Positions 1 to 8,884 of a DNA stretch of 64,000 nucleotides are shown piece after piece. Numbering within the stretch: position 1 is the stretch's first letter; every line of letters starts with the position of its first letter. Below the pieces are notes generated by a model. It did not search any database, was not told the DNA's origin, and was given only the letters and a program-made list of their open reading frames with translations. The DNA is from JBQCHF01 sp051954955 (lineage in GTDB: Bacteria; Actinomycetota; Actinomycetes; Motilibacterales; Motilibacteraceae), in NCBI GenBank assembly GCA_051954955.1, contig JBQCHF010000021.1:36322-100321 (forward strand), given 5' to 3'. Both the position numbers and the translations under genes were made by a program.

Positions 1-30
1 TCCGGCCGGAGCCGGGGGTGCGGAACGGGG

Positions 31-1230
31 TCAGAGGTTGCCGCGGCGGGCCTGCTCGCGCTCGATGGCCTCGAACAGGGCCTTGAAGTTGCCCTTGCCG
101 AAGCCCATGGAGCCGTGGCGCTCGATCAGCTCGAAGAAGACGGTGGGGCGGTCCTGCACCGGGGCGGTGAAGATCTGCAGGAGGTAGCCGTCCTCGTCGC
201 GGTCGGCGAGGATGCGCAGCTCGCGCAGGGTGTCGATCGGCACGCGGGTGTCGCCGACCCACTCGCCCAGGGTGTCGTAGTACGAGTCCGGGGTGTTCAG
301 GAACTCGACGCCCATCTCCTTCATCGCGCGCACGGTGGCCACGATGTCGTTGGTGGCCAACGCGATGTGCTGGACGCCGGCGCCGCCGTAGAACTCGAGG
401 TACTCGTCGATCTGCGACTTTCGCTTGCTGACCGCCGGCTCGTTGAGCGGGAACTTCACCCGGTGGTTGCCGCTGGCCACCACCTTGCTCATCAGCGCGG
501 AGTACTCGGTGGCGATGTCGTCGCCCACGAACTCCTTCATGTTCGTGAAGCCCATGACCTTGTTGTAGAAGCCGACCCACTCGTCCATCCGGCCGAGCTC
601 GACGTTGCCGACGCAGTGGTCGACCGCCTGGAAGTAGCGCTTGGGGTGGCTGGCCGGCTTGGCGCGGAAGGTGGGCTCGGCGGCCACGAAGCCGGGCAGG
701 AACGGCCCGTCGTAACCGGAGCGGTCGACGAGCGAGTGCCTGGTCTCGCCGTAGGTGGCGATGACGGCGCAGCGCACGGTGCCGTGCTCGTCGGTCAGGT
801 CGTTCGGCTCGGTGATCACCGTGGCGCCCTGGGCGCGGGCGTGCTCGACCGCCTTGTCCACGTCGGGCACCTCGAGCGCGAGGTCCCAGATCCCGTCGCC
901 GTGCTCGGCCACGTGCCGGCCCACGTCCGTGCCCGCGTGCACCTCGCCGGTGAGCACGAAGCGGGCCTTGCCGCTGGTCAGCACGTACTCCGCGTAGTCG
1001 CGGAAGCCGGTCTCCGGTCCGCGGTAGGCGACCAGCGTCATGCCGAACGCGCTCTGGTAGTAGTGCGCGGCCTGCTTGGCGTTGCCGACGAGGAAGTGGA
1101 TGTAGTCCATGCCGATGACCGGGAACGGGTCCTCGGCGACGTCGTGCGCGACGGCGCCGACCAGGACGTCGACGTCCGTGGTGTCCGTGGTCTCGTCGCT
1201 GGCGTCGGGGCGGTGCAGCAGGTCGGTCAT
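31..1230 (-). CDS. hpd: 4-hydroxyphenylpyruvate dioxygenase
   Basis: Cytoplasmic Fe(II) enzyme of tyrosine catabolism that converts 4-hydroxyphenylpyruvate to homogentisate. The 399-residue protein has the two vicinal-oxygen-chelate halves of the family. The expected iron ligands are visible: His near residue 205 (in VDHCVGN), His near 288 (VQHIALAT) and Glu near 367 (FFELIERHG). Length is normal for the family. The start at 1230 is chosen because GGAGG lies about 6 bases upstream and the conserved protein begins soon after. An upstream in-frame ATG at 1293 would add an unlikely tail and leave less promoter space. The gene is divergent from an Lrp/AsnC regulator, which probably controls it. 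No homogentisate dioxygenase is visible in the window. Confidence 0.96.
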   Translation of the reverse strand: MTDLLHRPDASDETTDTTDVDVLVGAVAHDVAEDPFPVIGMDYIHFLVGNAKQAAHYYQSAFGMTLVAYRGPETGFRDYAEYVLTSGKARFVLTGEVHAGTDVGRHVAEHGDGIWDLALEVPDVDKAVEHARAQGATVITEPNDLTDEHGTVRCAVIATYGETRHSLVDRSGYDGPFLPGFVAAEPTFRAKPASHPKRYFQAVDHCVGNVELGRMDEWVGFYNKVMGFTNMKEFVGDDIATEYSALMSKVVASGNHRVKFPLNEPAVSKRKSQIDEYLEFYGGAGVQHIALATNDIVATVRAMKEMGVEFLNTPDSYYDTLGEWVGDTRVPIDTLRELRILADRDEDGYLLQIFTAPVQDRPTVFFELIERHGSMGFGKGNFKALFEAIEREQARRGNL

Positions 1231-1359
1231 GGATCCTCCACGAGGTGCGGCCGGCGTTTGCGGCATTGCAGCGGGATCGGGCAGCCTGCGCAACGGCCGT
1301 CACTATCGCTGGGCAATCTGTCCAACGGCGATGGACGCGCACCGGGCAAGGTGTGCAGG

Positions 1360-1860
1360 ATGACCGGCGTGAGCACCGACCCGACCCACGAGTCCCGGAT
1401 CGACACCCTGGACGCCCGCCTGCTCGCCCTGCTCGACGCCGAGCCGCGCATCGGCGTGCTGGAGGCCTCCCGCCGGCTCGGCGTGGCCCGCGGCACCGTG
1501 CAGGCCAGGCTGGACCGGCTTCAGGAGCGCGGGGTGGTGCACCTGGGACCGCAGGTCGACCCCGCGGCGCTGGGCTACGGCGTCACCGCGTTCGTCAGTT
1601 TGGAGATCAGCCAGGGCCGCGGTCACGACGCGGTGGCCGCGCACCTGGTGACCATCCCGGAGGTGCTGGAGGCGCACACCATCACCGGCACCGGCGACCT
1701 GCTGCTGCGCCTGGTGGCCCGCAGCAACGCCGACCTGCAGCGGGTGATCGACCGGGTCGTCGACGTCGAGGGCATCGTGCGCACCAGCACCGTGATCGCG
1801 CTGTCCACCCAGATCCGGCACCGGGTCCTGCCGCTGGTGCAGGCGGCTGCGGGCGGCTGA
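1360..1860 (+). CDS. Lrp/AsnC family transcriptional regulator
   Basis: A 166-residue DNA-binding regulator with an N-terminal AsnC-type winged helix (about residues 10-70, ending in the recognition-helix segment RGTVQARLDRLQERGVV) and a C-terminal RAM effector-binding domain (GTGDLLLRLVARSNADLQ). Such proteins sense amino acids or related metabolites. It is transcribed away from hpd across a gap of about 130 bases, a usual arrangement for a local regulator of tyrosine breakdown. That role is inference. The start ATG at 1360 has only a weak AAGG upstream. It ends 3 bases from the convergent IclR gene. Confidence 0.93.
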   Translation: MTGVSTDPTHESRIDTLDARLLALLDAEPRIGVLEASRRLGVARGTVQARLDRLQERGVVHLGPQVDPAALGYGVTAFVSLEISQGRGHDAVAAHLVTIPEVLEAHTITGTGDLLLRLVARSNADLQRVIDRVVDVEGIVRTSTVIALSTQIRHRVLPLVQAAAGG

Positions 1861-1863
1861 CCC

Positions 1864-2526
1864 TCAGGCCTGCAGCACGGCGGCCAGCCCGGCCGCCGCC
1901 GAGGCCACCCGCGGGCCGACGACGTCGGCGTCCAGCGCCGCGAGCGCCACCACGCCCACCGACGCCTCCACGCCCGGCACCCCGAGCACCGGCGCGGCGA
2001 CGCCGTGCGCTCCCGGCTGCAGCTCACCGTCGCTGGCCACCCAGCCCGCGCTGCCGCCGCGCCCGGCCAGCAGCGCCCGGCCGGCGGCCCCGCGGTCCAG
2101 CGCGTGCCGGGAGCCGACCCGGTAGGCCACGTGCAGCTCGGTCCAGGACGGCTCGACCACGGCCAGCGCCAGCGCCTCGCCGCCGTCGACGACGGTGAGG
2201 TGCGCGGTCGCCCCGACCTCCTCGGCCAGCCGGCGCAGCACCGGCACCGCGGCCTCGCGCAGCAGCGGCTGCACCCGGCGGGCCAGCGCCAGCAGCCCGA
2301 GGCCGACGCGCACCGGGCCCTCCCCCGAGCGGCGCACCAGCCCGTGCTGCTCCAGGGTGGCCACCAGCCGGTAGACGACGGCGCGCCCGACGTCCAGGCG
2401 CGCGGCCAGCTCGGTGACGGTGAGCCCGGCCGGGGCGTCGGCGAGCAGCTCGACCACCCGCAGTCCCCGGTCGAGGGTCTGCGAGGTCTCCCGGCCGGCA
2501 CCCGGGCGGGTGAGGTCCTCGCTCAC
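1864..2526 (-). CDS. IclR family transcriptional regulator
   Basis: A 220-residue regulator. An N-terminal winged helix begins at SQTLDRGLRVVELLADAP and includes the typical LTVTELAARLDVGRAVVYRL segment. The C-terminal effector domain is of IclR type (ATAHLTVVDGG, AAGRALLA). It is slightly shorter than the usual 240-260 residues. The GTG start at 2526 overlaps the stop of the upstream AI-2E permease gene by 4 bases, so the two are translationally coupled and co-transcribed. The ligand cannot be read from sequence. Confidence 0.92.
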   Translation of the reverse strand: MSEDLTRPGAGRETSQTLDRGLRVVELLADAPAGLTVTELAARLDVGRAVVYRLVATLEQHGLVRRSGEGPVRVGLGLLALARRVQPLLREAAVPVLRRLAEEVGATAHLTVVDGGEALALAVVEPSWTELHVAYRVGSRHALDRGAAGRALLAGRGGSAGWVASDGELQPGAHGVAAPVLGVPGVEASVGVVALAALDADVVGPRVASAAAGLAAVLQA

Positions 2527-3758
2527 GCCGGCTGCGCCCCGGCCCGCTGCTCCCCCATGTGGACGGGGTCCTCGTCGCCGGCGTGGTGCACCCGAGGGCC
2601 GCTGGCGCCGCTGCCGGAGATCCGGCCGAGCCGGTCGCGGAAGGTGTAGGAGAAGACGGTCTTGAGGGCGGCGGTGAGCGGCAGCGCGACCAGGGCGCCG
2701 ACCACCCCGGCCAACCCGGCGCCGACGAGGATGGCCACGAACACCGCCACCGGCGAGAGGTTGACCGCCTTGCTGAACAGGCGCGGGGCGATGAGGTAGT
2801 TCTCGACCTGCTGATAGATCACGAACCAGCCGATGGTGACCAGGCACAGCGCCACGCTGTCCGAGAGCGCGACCACCGAGGCGACCACCGCGCCGAGCGT
2901 GGCCCCGACCTGCGGGATGGCGTCGAACAGCGCCACCAGCAGCGCCAGCACCGCCGAGTAGGGCACCCCGGCCACCGTGAAGAAGATGTAGGACGTGATG
3001 CCCGCGCACAGGCAGATGGTGAGCTGGCCGGTCACGTAGCCGCCGACCTTGCCCAGGGCCTCCTCGGCGACGTGCACCCGCTCGGGGTGGCGCAGCGCGC
3101 GGGCCGCGAAGGTGCGGATGCGCGGCATCGCGAGCATGAAGTAGATCATCAGCGTGAGCACCGTGAAGAGCGTGAACAGCGTGCCGACGATCGCCCCGAT
3201 GATCCCGAAGACGGTGCCGACGCTGCTGGCGAGGTAGCCCGGCACGCTCTTGAGCGCGTTCTGGATGGCGTCCTGCACGTTGGACCGGGACAGGAAGTCC
3301 CCGATCGGCGTGCTCTTGTCCGACACCTGCTTGATCAGGTCCGGCAGGCTCTGCGCCAGCTGGTTGAGCTGCTGCACCGCCGGGGTGAGCGTGAGCAGCA
3401 CGAACGCGGTGAGGAACAGCAGCAGGCCGATGAAGAACGTGAGCACGGCCAGCCCGCGGCGCATGCCGTGCCGCTCCATCCACTGCAGCAGCGGCTCGAA
3501 CCCGGCGGCCAGGAAGAAGCCGATGAACACGGTGAGCAGCACGGTGCGCACCTGGTAGACCAGCGCCGCCAGCACGACGATGCCGATCGTCACCAGCACG
3601 ATCACCGCGGTGGTCTTGGCGAACCAGCGGCTCGAGCGGGCCGGCGGAGGCGCCACCGGGGCGGCGGTGCTCGTGCTGGGCACCGGGGCGGCCCCGTTCA
3701 CGGCGGTGCCGCCGGCCGCCTCCGGCGCCGGACCGTCCCCCGACCGCGTCTGCGTCAC
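2523..3758 (-). CDS. AI-2E family transporter (PerM/YdiK type)
   Basis: A 411-residue integral membrane protein with a Pro/Ala-rich cytoplasmic N-tail (about 45 residues), then hydrophobic helices in the arrangement of the AI-2E transporter family: two or three N-terminal helices, a soluble central region (VQQLNQLAQSLPDLIKQ onward), and a C-terminal helical block with the family signature around DAIPQVGATLGA and the GAGLAGVVGALVALPLTA segment. Substrates differ among family members (autoinducer, Na+/H+ exchange, unknown), so the substrate is open. It is coupled to the downstream IclR gene by a 4-base overlap. Confidence 0.93.
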   Translation of the reverse strand: MTQTRSGDGPAPEAAGGTAVNGAAPVPSTSTAAPVAPPPARSSRWFAKTTAVIVLVTIGIVVLAALVYQVRTVLLTVFIGFFLAAGFEPLLQWMERHGMRRGLAVLTFFIGLLLFLTAFVLLTLTPAVQQLNQLAQSLPDLIKQVSDKSTPIGDFLSRSNVQDAIQNALKSVPGYLASSVGTVFGIIGAIVGTLFTLFTVLTLMIYFMLAMPRIRTFAARALRHPERVHVAEEALGKVGGYVTGQLTICLCAGITSYIFFTVAGVPYSAVLALLVALFDAIPQVGATLGAVVASVVALSDSVALCLVTIGWFVIYQQVENYLIAPRLFSKAVNLSPVAVFVAILVGAGLAGVVGALVALPLTAALKTVFSYTFRDRLGRISGSGASGPRVHHAGDEDPVHMGEQRAGAQPA

Positions 3759-3782
3759 ACGCGCATCATGCCAACGACAGCG

Positions 3783-6296
3783 TCATCTCAGGGAGAGTGC
3801 GGCCAGGGCGGCGTTCACGACCGCTCCGGGCACGAGGTCGTGCAGCTCGTAGAGCTCGCGGACCGAGCCGGACTGGCCGAAGGCGTCCACGCCCAGGGGC
3901 ACGCACGGTGCGCCGAGCGCGGAGCCGAGCCAGGCCATGGCGTGGCTCGCGGCGTCGTGAACGGTGACGACGGGGGCCCGATCCGGGAAGGCGGTGCGCA
4001 GCGCGCCGGGCACGCTGGGCGCGGTGGCGGTGCGCACGCCCTGGCGCAGGGTGCGCTGCCAGGCGGAGTAGAGCCGGTCCAGGCTGGTGACGTCGACGAC
4101 GTGCGCGGCCACGCCCTCCTCGGCGAGCTCCTCGGCGGCGGCCAGCACCTCCGGCAGGACCGCGCCGGAGGCGGCCAGGTGCACCACCGGGGCGTTCTGC
4201 TCCTCCAGCTCCGGGTGCGCGGCGTGCGCGTCGTGCAGCCGGTAGGCGCCGGCCAGGACCTGGCGGCGCAGCACCGCGTCGCCCAGCCGGGCCCGGGCCG
4301 CCTCGAACGGAGCCTGCTCGATCGGGCGGGTGGTCAGGCGCACGTAGTAGGCGCCGTCCTCGGCCGGCGCGGCGGTGGCCGGACCCGACGGCCCCGCGGC
4401 GATCCGCCCGACGGCGTCGCACAGCAGCCAGTCCAGCGCCACCGCGTAGGCCGGCTCGATGAACGTCACCCCGGGCAGCTCCAGCCCGACCGAGGCGGTG
4501 ATGGTGGACTGGTGCGCCCCGCCCTCCGGAGCGAGCGTGATCCCGGACGGGGTACCTGCCACCACGAACCGGGCACCGGAGTAGGTGCCGTAGAGGAACG
4601 CGTCCAACCCGCGCAGCACGAACGGGTCGTAGACGGTGCCCACCGGCAGCAGCTGCTGACCGGACAGGTCCCAGGACAGGCCCAGCTGCCCCAGCAGCAG
4701 GAACAGGTTCATCTCCGAGATGCCCAGCTCGATGTGCTGCCCACCCGGCCCCTCGGCCCACTTCAGCACCGGGTCCTCGCCCCAGGACCTACGCTCGGTA
4801 GGAGCGAACACGCCGGTCTTGTTGATGAACCCTGCCAGGTTGGTCGAGGTGGCGACGTCGGGAGCCGTGGTGACCAGGTAGGGCGCCACGGCGGGGTCGC
4901 GGGCCAGGTCCACCAGCACCCGACCGAAGACCTCCTGCGTGGACACCGGGCGCGCGGCGCGCACCCCGGTCGCAGTCGGCACCGCGACCCCGGGCAGCCC
5001 CGGATGGGCCTTCGGCAGCTCCAGCGCCGCAGCCCGCCGGGCGGCCAGCAGACCCGCGGGCGAGGCCGGGTCGAACCGGTCCCACTCGCCCTCCCGGGTC
5101 AGGCCCACCGAGGCGCGCAGGGCGTCGACCTGCTCGGTGGACAGCAGCGCCGAGTGGTTGCGCGGGTTGCCGGCCAGCGGCAGGCCCCAGCCCTTGACCG
5201 TGTAGGCGAACACCACGCTGGGCCGGTCGGTGACCGCGTCGCAGGCCCGGTAGGCCGCGAGCATCGCGGCCAGGTCGTGCCCGCCCAGGTCGGTGACCAG
5301 CGGGCCCAGCTCGCCGTCGGGGACCTGCCCGACCAGCTCGCGCACGGCGTCGGGCGCGCCCTCGCAGAACCGCTCCCGAAGCTCCGACGTCCTCTCGGAG
5401 CCCAGCAGCCCGAACAGCGACTGGTACTGCTCGTTGGGCATCGCGTCGATCCACCAGCGCAGCGACTCCCCGCCCGGGCGGGCGAACGCCTCCTGCAGCC
5501 GGCGGCCGTACTTCACCTCGACCACGTGCCAGCCGGCGGCCTCGAACTGCCCGCGCCACTGGTCGATCCGCACCCCGGGCACGACTCGGTCCAGCGACTG
5601 CCGGTTGAAGTCGACCACCCACATGACCTCGCCCAGGCCGGCGGTGGCCGGGTCCGCGACGGCCTCCCACACGTTGCCCTCGTCCAGCTCGGCATCGCCG
5701 AGCAGGGCGATGAACCGCGAGCGCGGGCGGGCGCCGAAGTGGGCGTCGACGTAGCGGCGGGTGACTGCGGCGAACAGCGGAGCGGCGGCACCCAGGCCCA
5801 CCGAACCGGTCGAGAAGTCCACCCGGTCCGGGTCCTTGGTGCGGCTGGGGTAGGACTGCAGCCCCCCACGGGCGCGCAGCGTCGGCAGGTAGGAGCGGTC
5901 CAGGCCGCCCAGCAGGTAGTTCACCGCGTGCAGCACCGGGCTGGCGTGCGGCTTCACGCTCACCCGGTCCTGCGCGTTCAGGTGCGCGAACCACAGCGCC
6001 GTCATCGCGGTCACCAGGCTGGCACTGGAGGCCTGGTGGCCGCCCACCTTCACCCCGTCACCGTTGTCGCGGTCGTGGTTGGCCGCGTCGACGATGCGGG
6101 TGGCCAGCCACAGCACCCGCCGCTGCACCTGGTCCAGCACCCCGAGGTCGACCGCGCCGGCGACGTCGGAGACCTGCTCCGGCGTCGGCAGGCCCTCCGG
6201 TGCCGGGGCGGGATGCTCGGGCGCGGTGGTGGTGCGCGGCACCACGGGCGCGTCAGGGGACTGGACGGCAGCAGGGTCGTGAACGACGTCGGTCAC
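3783..6296 (-). CDS. Transketolase-like / homodimeric 2-oxoacid dehydrogenase E1 protein
   Basis: An 837-residue thiamine-diphosphate enzyme with a fused alpha/beta layout like AceE or MdeB-type E1: an N-terminal ThDP domain (HQASSASLVTAMTALWF; ThDP/Mg motif GDAELDEGN followed by VVDFNRQSLD), a pyrimidine domain (ELGISEMNLFLLLGQLG with the catalytic Glu) and a transketolase C domain. It is somewhat shorter than actinobacterial AceE (about 900). The motif reads GDA rather than the usual GDG. The substrate is probably a 2-oxoacid, but a transketolase-like activity cannot be excluded. The GTG start sits in a hairpin arm and has no clear ribosome site; valine codons a little downstream are alternative starts. 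Thioredoxin lies 47 bases upstream on the same strand. Confidence 0.85.
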   Translation of the reverse strand: MTDVVHDPAAVQSPDAPVVPRTTTAPEHPAPAPEGLPTPEQVSDVAGAVDLGVLDQVQRRVLWLATRIVDAANHDRDNGDGVKVGGHQASSASLVTAMTALWFAHLNAQDRVSVKPHASPVLHAVNYLLGGLDRSYLPTLRARGGLQSYPSRTKDPDRVDFSTGSVGLGAAAPLFAAVTRRYVDAHFGARPRSRFIALLGDAELDEGNVWEAVADPATAGLGEVMWVVDFNRQSLDRVVPGVRIDQWRGQFEAAGWHVVEVKYGRRLQEAFARPGGESLRWWIDAMPNEQYQSLFGLLGSERTSELRERFCEGAPDAVRELVGQVPDGELGPLVTDLGGHDLAAMLAAYRACDAVTDRPSVVFAYTVKGWGLPLAGNPRNHSALLSTEQVDALRASVGLTREGEWDRFDPASPAGLLAARRAAALELPKAHPGLPGVAVPTATGVRAARPVSTQEVFGRVLVDLARDPAVAPYLVTTAPDVATSTNLAGFINKTGVFAPTERRSWGEDPVLKWAEGPGGQHIELGISEMNLFLLLGQLGLSWDLSGQQLLPVGTVYDPFVLRGLDAFLYGTYSGARFVVAGTPSGITLAPEGGAHQSTITASVGLELPGVTFIEPAYAVALDWLLCDAVGRIAAGPSGPATAAPAEDGAYYVRLTTRPIEQAPFEAARARLGDAVLRRQVLAGAYRLHDAHAAHPELEEQNAPVVHLAASGAVLPEVLAAAEELAEEGVAAHVVDVTSLDRLYSAWQRTLRQGVRTATAPSVPGALRTAFPDRAPVVTVHDAASHAMAWLGSALGAPCVPLGVDAFGQSGSVRELYELHDLVPGAVVNAALAALSLR

Positions 6297-6324
6297 CCCG
6301 GCAGGCTACGTGCCCGCCGGGGTG
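6294..6324 (-). promoter_or_regulatory. Hairpin covering the GTG start of the E1-like gene
   Basis: On the minus strand a perfect 9-base stem (CACCCCGGC / GCCGGGGTG) encloses a 13-base loop, and its 3' arm contains the GTG start of the E1-like protein at 6296. It lies in the short gap below the thioredoxin stop codon. It could act as a weak terminator or attenuate translation of the E1 gene. There is no T-run, so simple intrinsic termination is less likely. Confidence 0.45.
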
Positions 6325-6343
6325 ACCGTGACGTCGGGAGCGC

Positions 6344-6718
6344 TCAGCCGCCCTGGTGCTGGGCGAGCGCCGCCTCGTACTTGGTGCGCACGTCCTCCAT
6401 GTCGAGCTCGCGCACCTGGCCGAGCAGGTCCTCGAGCACGTTCTCCGGGAGCGCGCCGGGCTGGCCGAACACGGGGATGCCGTCGCGGTAGACGACCAGC
6501 GTGGGGATGGAGCTGACGCCGTACATGCCGGCCAGCTCGGGCTGGTCCTCGGTGTCGACCTTGGCGAACGTAACGTCCGGGTTCTTCTCCGACACCTTCT
6601 CGAAGATGGGCCCGAACTGCCGGCACGGCCCGCACCAGGCCGCCCAGAAGTCGATGAGGACGATGCCGTCCTTCACCGTCTCGTCGTGGGATTCGCGGGT
6701 CATGGCGGTGGTGGCCAT
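6344..6718 (-). CDS. trxA: Thioredoxin
   Basis: A 124-residue cytoplasmic disulfide reductase with the catalytic WCGPC motif (IDFWAAWCGPCRQF), the cis-proline segment SIPTLVVYRDG and a normal thioredoxin fold length plus a short C-terminal helix. The start at 6718 is supported by a GAGGAAGGA ribosome site 5-6 bases upstream; the open frame extends further but lacks support. No thioredoxin reductase is adjacent. It precedes the E1-like gene on the same strand. Confidence 0.96.
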   Translation of the reverse strand: MATTAMTRESHDETVKDGIVLIDFWAAWCGPCRQFGPIFEKVSEKNPDVTFAKVDTEDQPELAGMYGVSSIPTLVVYRDGIPVFGQPGALPENVLEDLLGQVRELDMEDVRTKYEAALAQHQGG

Positions 6719-6867
6719 GGACTGTCCTTCCTCGGGGTCTGCTCCGGGGCGGCCGGGCGTGTGCGCCCAGGTACCCCCTGGGGTAGTGAACCCTCTGGTC
6801 TCTGATCCTGTTCCCAACCACCCTGCCAGCACTCCCGCCCGCGCGGGCTATTCCGCGGAGCGACGGC

Positions 6868-8664
6868 TCAGGCGAGGCGACGCCCGGAGGTGGCCCAGCG
6901 ACGGATCGTGGCGATCCGGTCCTGCAGCTGGCTCGCGCTGGCCTGCGCGCTGGGCGGCCCGCCGCACTCGCGGCGCAGCTCGGCGTGGATGGCGCCGTGC
7001 GGCTGCCCGGTGCGGTGGTGCCAGGCGCCCACCAGACCGTTGAGCTCCTTGCGCAGCATCGCCATCGCCTTGTGGGTGGCCACCGGCTGCTGGGTGGGAT
7101 CCGGCGCGGCCTCCGGCGCAGGGGCGGCCTTGCGGCCCGAGCGCTGCCGGGCCTGCTGCTCGGCCTGACGCTGGCGCAGCAGTACCGCCACCTGGTCCGG
7201 CTCGAGCAGGCCGGGCAGGCCGAGGAACTCCTCCTCGTCGGTGGAGCCGACGGCCGCCTCGGTACCGAACTCGCCGCCGTCGAAGAGCACGCGGTCGAAG
7301 GTGGCCTCGGCCTCGAGGGCCTCGAAGGAGAGCTGGTCCTGCTCGCCGGAGGCCTGCTCGGCGCGGTTGGCCTGCGCGACCAGGGCGTCCTCGGGCGCCC
7401 AGACGTCGTCGTCGCCGCGGCTGGGCCGGTCCAGGGCGTGGTCGCGCTCGACCTCCATCTCCCCGGCCAGCCCCAGCAGCTGCGGCACGCTGGGCACGAA
7501 GACGCTCGCGGTCTCGCCGCGCTTGCGGGCGCGCACGAAGCGGCCGACGGCCTGGGCGAAGAACAGCGGGGTCTGGGTGCTCGTGGCGTAGACGCCGACG
7601 GCCAGGCGCGGGACGTCGACGCCCTCGGAGACCATCCGGACCGCGACCATCCACCGGTCCTCGCTGGCGGCGAACCCCTCGATCTTGTCCGAGGCGCTGG
7701 GGTCGTCGGAGAGGACCACGGTGGGGCTCTGGCCAGTGATCGCGCGCAGCCGGGCGGCGTAGGCCCTGGCCGAGGCGTGGTCGGTGGCGATGACCAGGCC
7801 GCCGGCGTCGGGCACGTGCCGGCGGATCTCGGTGAGGCGGCGGTCCGCGGCGGTGAGGACCTGCGGGATCCAGTTGCCGTGCGGGTCCAGCGCGGTGCGC
7901 CAGGCCTGGTTGGTGAGGTCCTTGGTGAGCGGCTCGCCGAGCTTGGCGCTCACCTCGTCCCCGGCCCGGGTCCGCCAGCGCATCTCGCCGGAGTAGGCCA
8001 TGAAGATGACCGGGCGCACGACGCCGTCGCGCAGGGCGTGGCCGTAGCCGTAGGTGTAGTCCGCGGCCGAGCGGCGGACGCCGTCCTGGCCGGCCTCGTA
8101 GGTGACGAACGGGATCGGGTTGATGTCCGAGCGGAACGGGGTGCCGGTGAGGGCCAGCCGGCGGGTGGCCGGGTCGAACGCCTCGCGCACCGCCTCGCCC
8201 CAGCTCAGGGCGTCGCCGGCGTGGTGGATCTCGTCCAGGATCACCAGCGTGCGGCGGTTCTCGGTGCGCCGGCGGTGCAGCATCGGGTGCGCGGCCACCT
8301 GCGCGTAGGTGACGGCGACGCCGGTGTAGTCGCTCGCGGTGGCCCCGTGCGCGTTGCGGAACTCCGGGTCCAGCGTGATGCCCACCCGGTGCGCGGCCTC
8401 GGCCCACTGCCGCTTGAGGTGCTCGGTCGGCGCCACCACGGTGAGCGCCTGGACCACGCCGCGGTCGAGCAGCTCGGTGGCCACCCGCAGCGCGAAGGTG
8501 GTCTTGCCGGCGCCCGGGGTGGCCACCGCGAGGAAGTCGCGCGGGACCGACCGGAGGTAGACGTCGAGGGCCTCCTGCTGCCAGGCGCGCAGCCGGGGAG
8601 CGGTACCCCAGGGCGCCCGGCCGGGATAGGCCGGGGGCAGGTGCGATGCGGCTGAGGTGCTCAT
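6868..8664 (-). CDS. DEAD/DEAH-box helicase family protein
   Basis: A 598-residue superfamily 2 nucleic-acid-dependent ATPase. Visible motifs are Walker A (ATPGAGKTT, near residue 50), motif II DEIH (VILDEIHHAGD), motif III-like LTGTPFRSD, and in the second RecA domain MVSEGVDVPRL followed by QAVGRFVRARKRG. The last 150 or so residues form a charged, partly low-complexity tail that ends in a helical region. It resembles broadly distributed actinobacterial DEAD/DEAH proteins of unsettled role. No nuclease or methylase partner is adjacent, so I do not call it a defence gene. Confidence 0.92.
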   Translation of the reverse strand: MSTSAASHLPPAYPGRAPWGTAPRLRAWQQEALDVYLRSVPRDFLAVATPGAGKTTFALRVATELLDRGVVQALTVVAPTEHLKRQWAEAAHRVGITLDPEFRNAHGATASDYTGVAVTYAQVAAHPMLHRRRTENRRTLVILDEIHHAGDALSWGEAVREAFDPATRRLALTGTPFRSDINPIPFVTYEAGQDGVRRSAADYTYGYGHALRDGVVRPVIFMAYSGEMRWRTRAGDEVSAKLGEPLTKDLTNQAWRTALDPHGNWIPQVLTAADRRLTEIRRHVPDAGGLVIATDHASARAYAARLRAITGQSPTVVLSDDPSASDKIEGFAASEDRWMVAVRMVSEGVDVPRLAVGVYATSTQTPLFFAQAVGRFVRARKRGETASVFVPSVPQLLGLAGEMEVERDHALDRPSRGDDDVWAPEDALVAQANRAEQASGEQDQLSFEALEAEATFDRVLFDGGEFGTEAAVGSTDEEEFLGLPGLLEPDQVAVLLRQRQAEQQARQRSGRKAAPAPEAAPDPTQQPVATHKAMAMLRKELNGLVGAWHHRTGQPHGAIHAELRRECGGPPSAQASASQLQDRIATIRRWATSGRRLA

Positions 8665-8884
8665 GGGCGTAGGCGAGGTTACGTGGTCCGCGCCGGCGAC
8701 ATGCCGGGCGGCACGGGTCCTCGGCTGGCGCTGCGGCGCGTGCTACGCGTGTCGCGGTGACGGAGTACGGAACAACCGCCCCGCGGGAGGCTCCGGAGGC
8801 CGCTTTCGGGGATTGTTCCGTCCTGCGTTACCGCCTGTGGACGGACTGAGGCGGAACTGGGCGAGCTCGGCGACGCTTGGCCGG

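Noticed and set aside
1231..1359. Specific Lrp/AsnC operator in the hpd divergent gap
   Set aside because: I looked for a clear dyad but found only short partial matches; none is strong enough to list as a site.
2559..6491. A 1310-codon open frame on the plus strand
   Set aside because: It is antisense to the AI-2E permease and the E1-like gene. Its translation is Gln/His/Arg/Gly-rich without domains, as expected for the complementary strand of very GC-rich genes.
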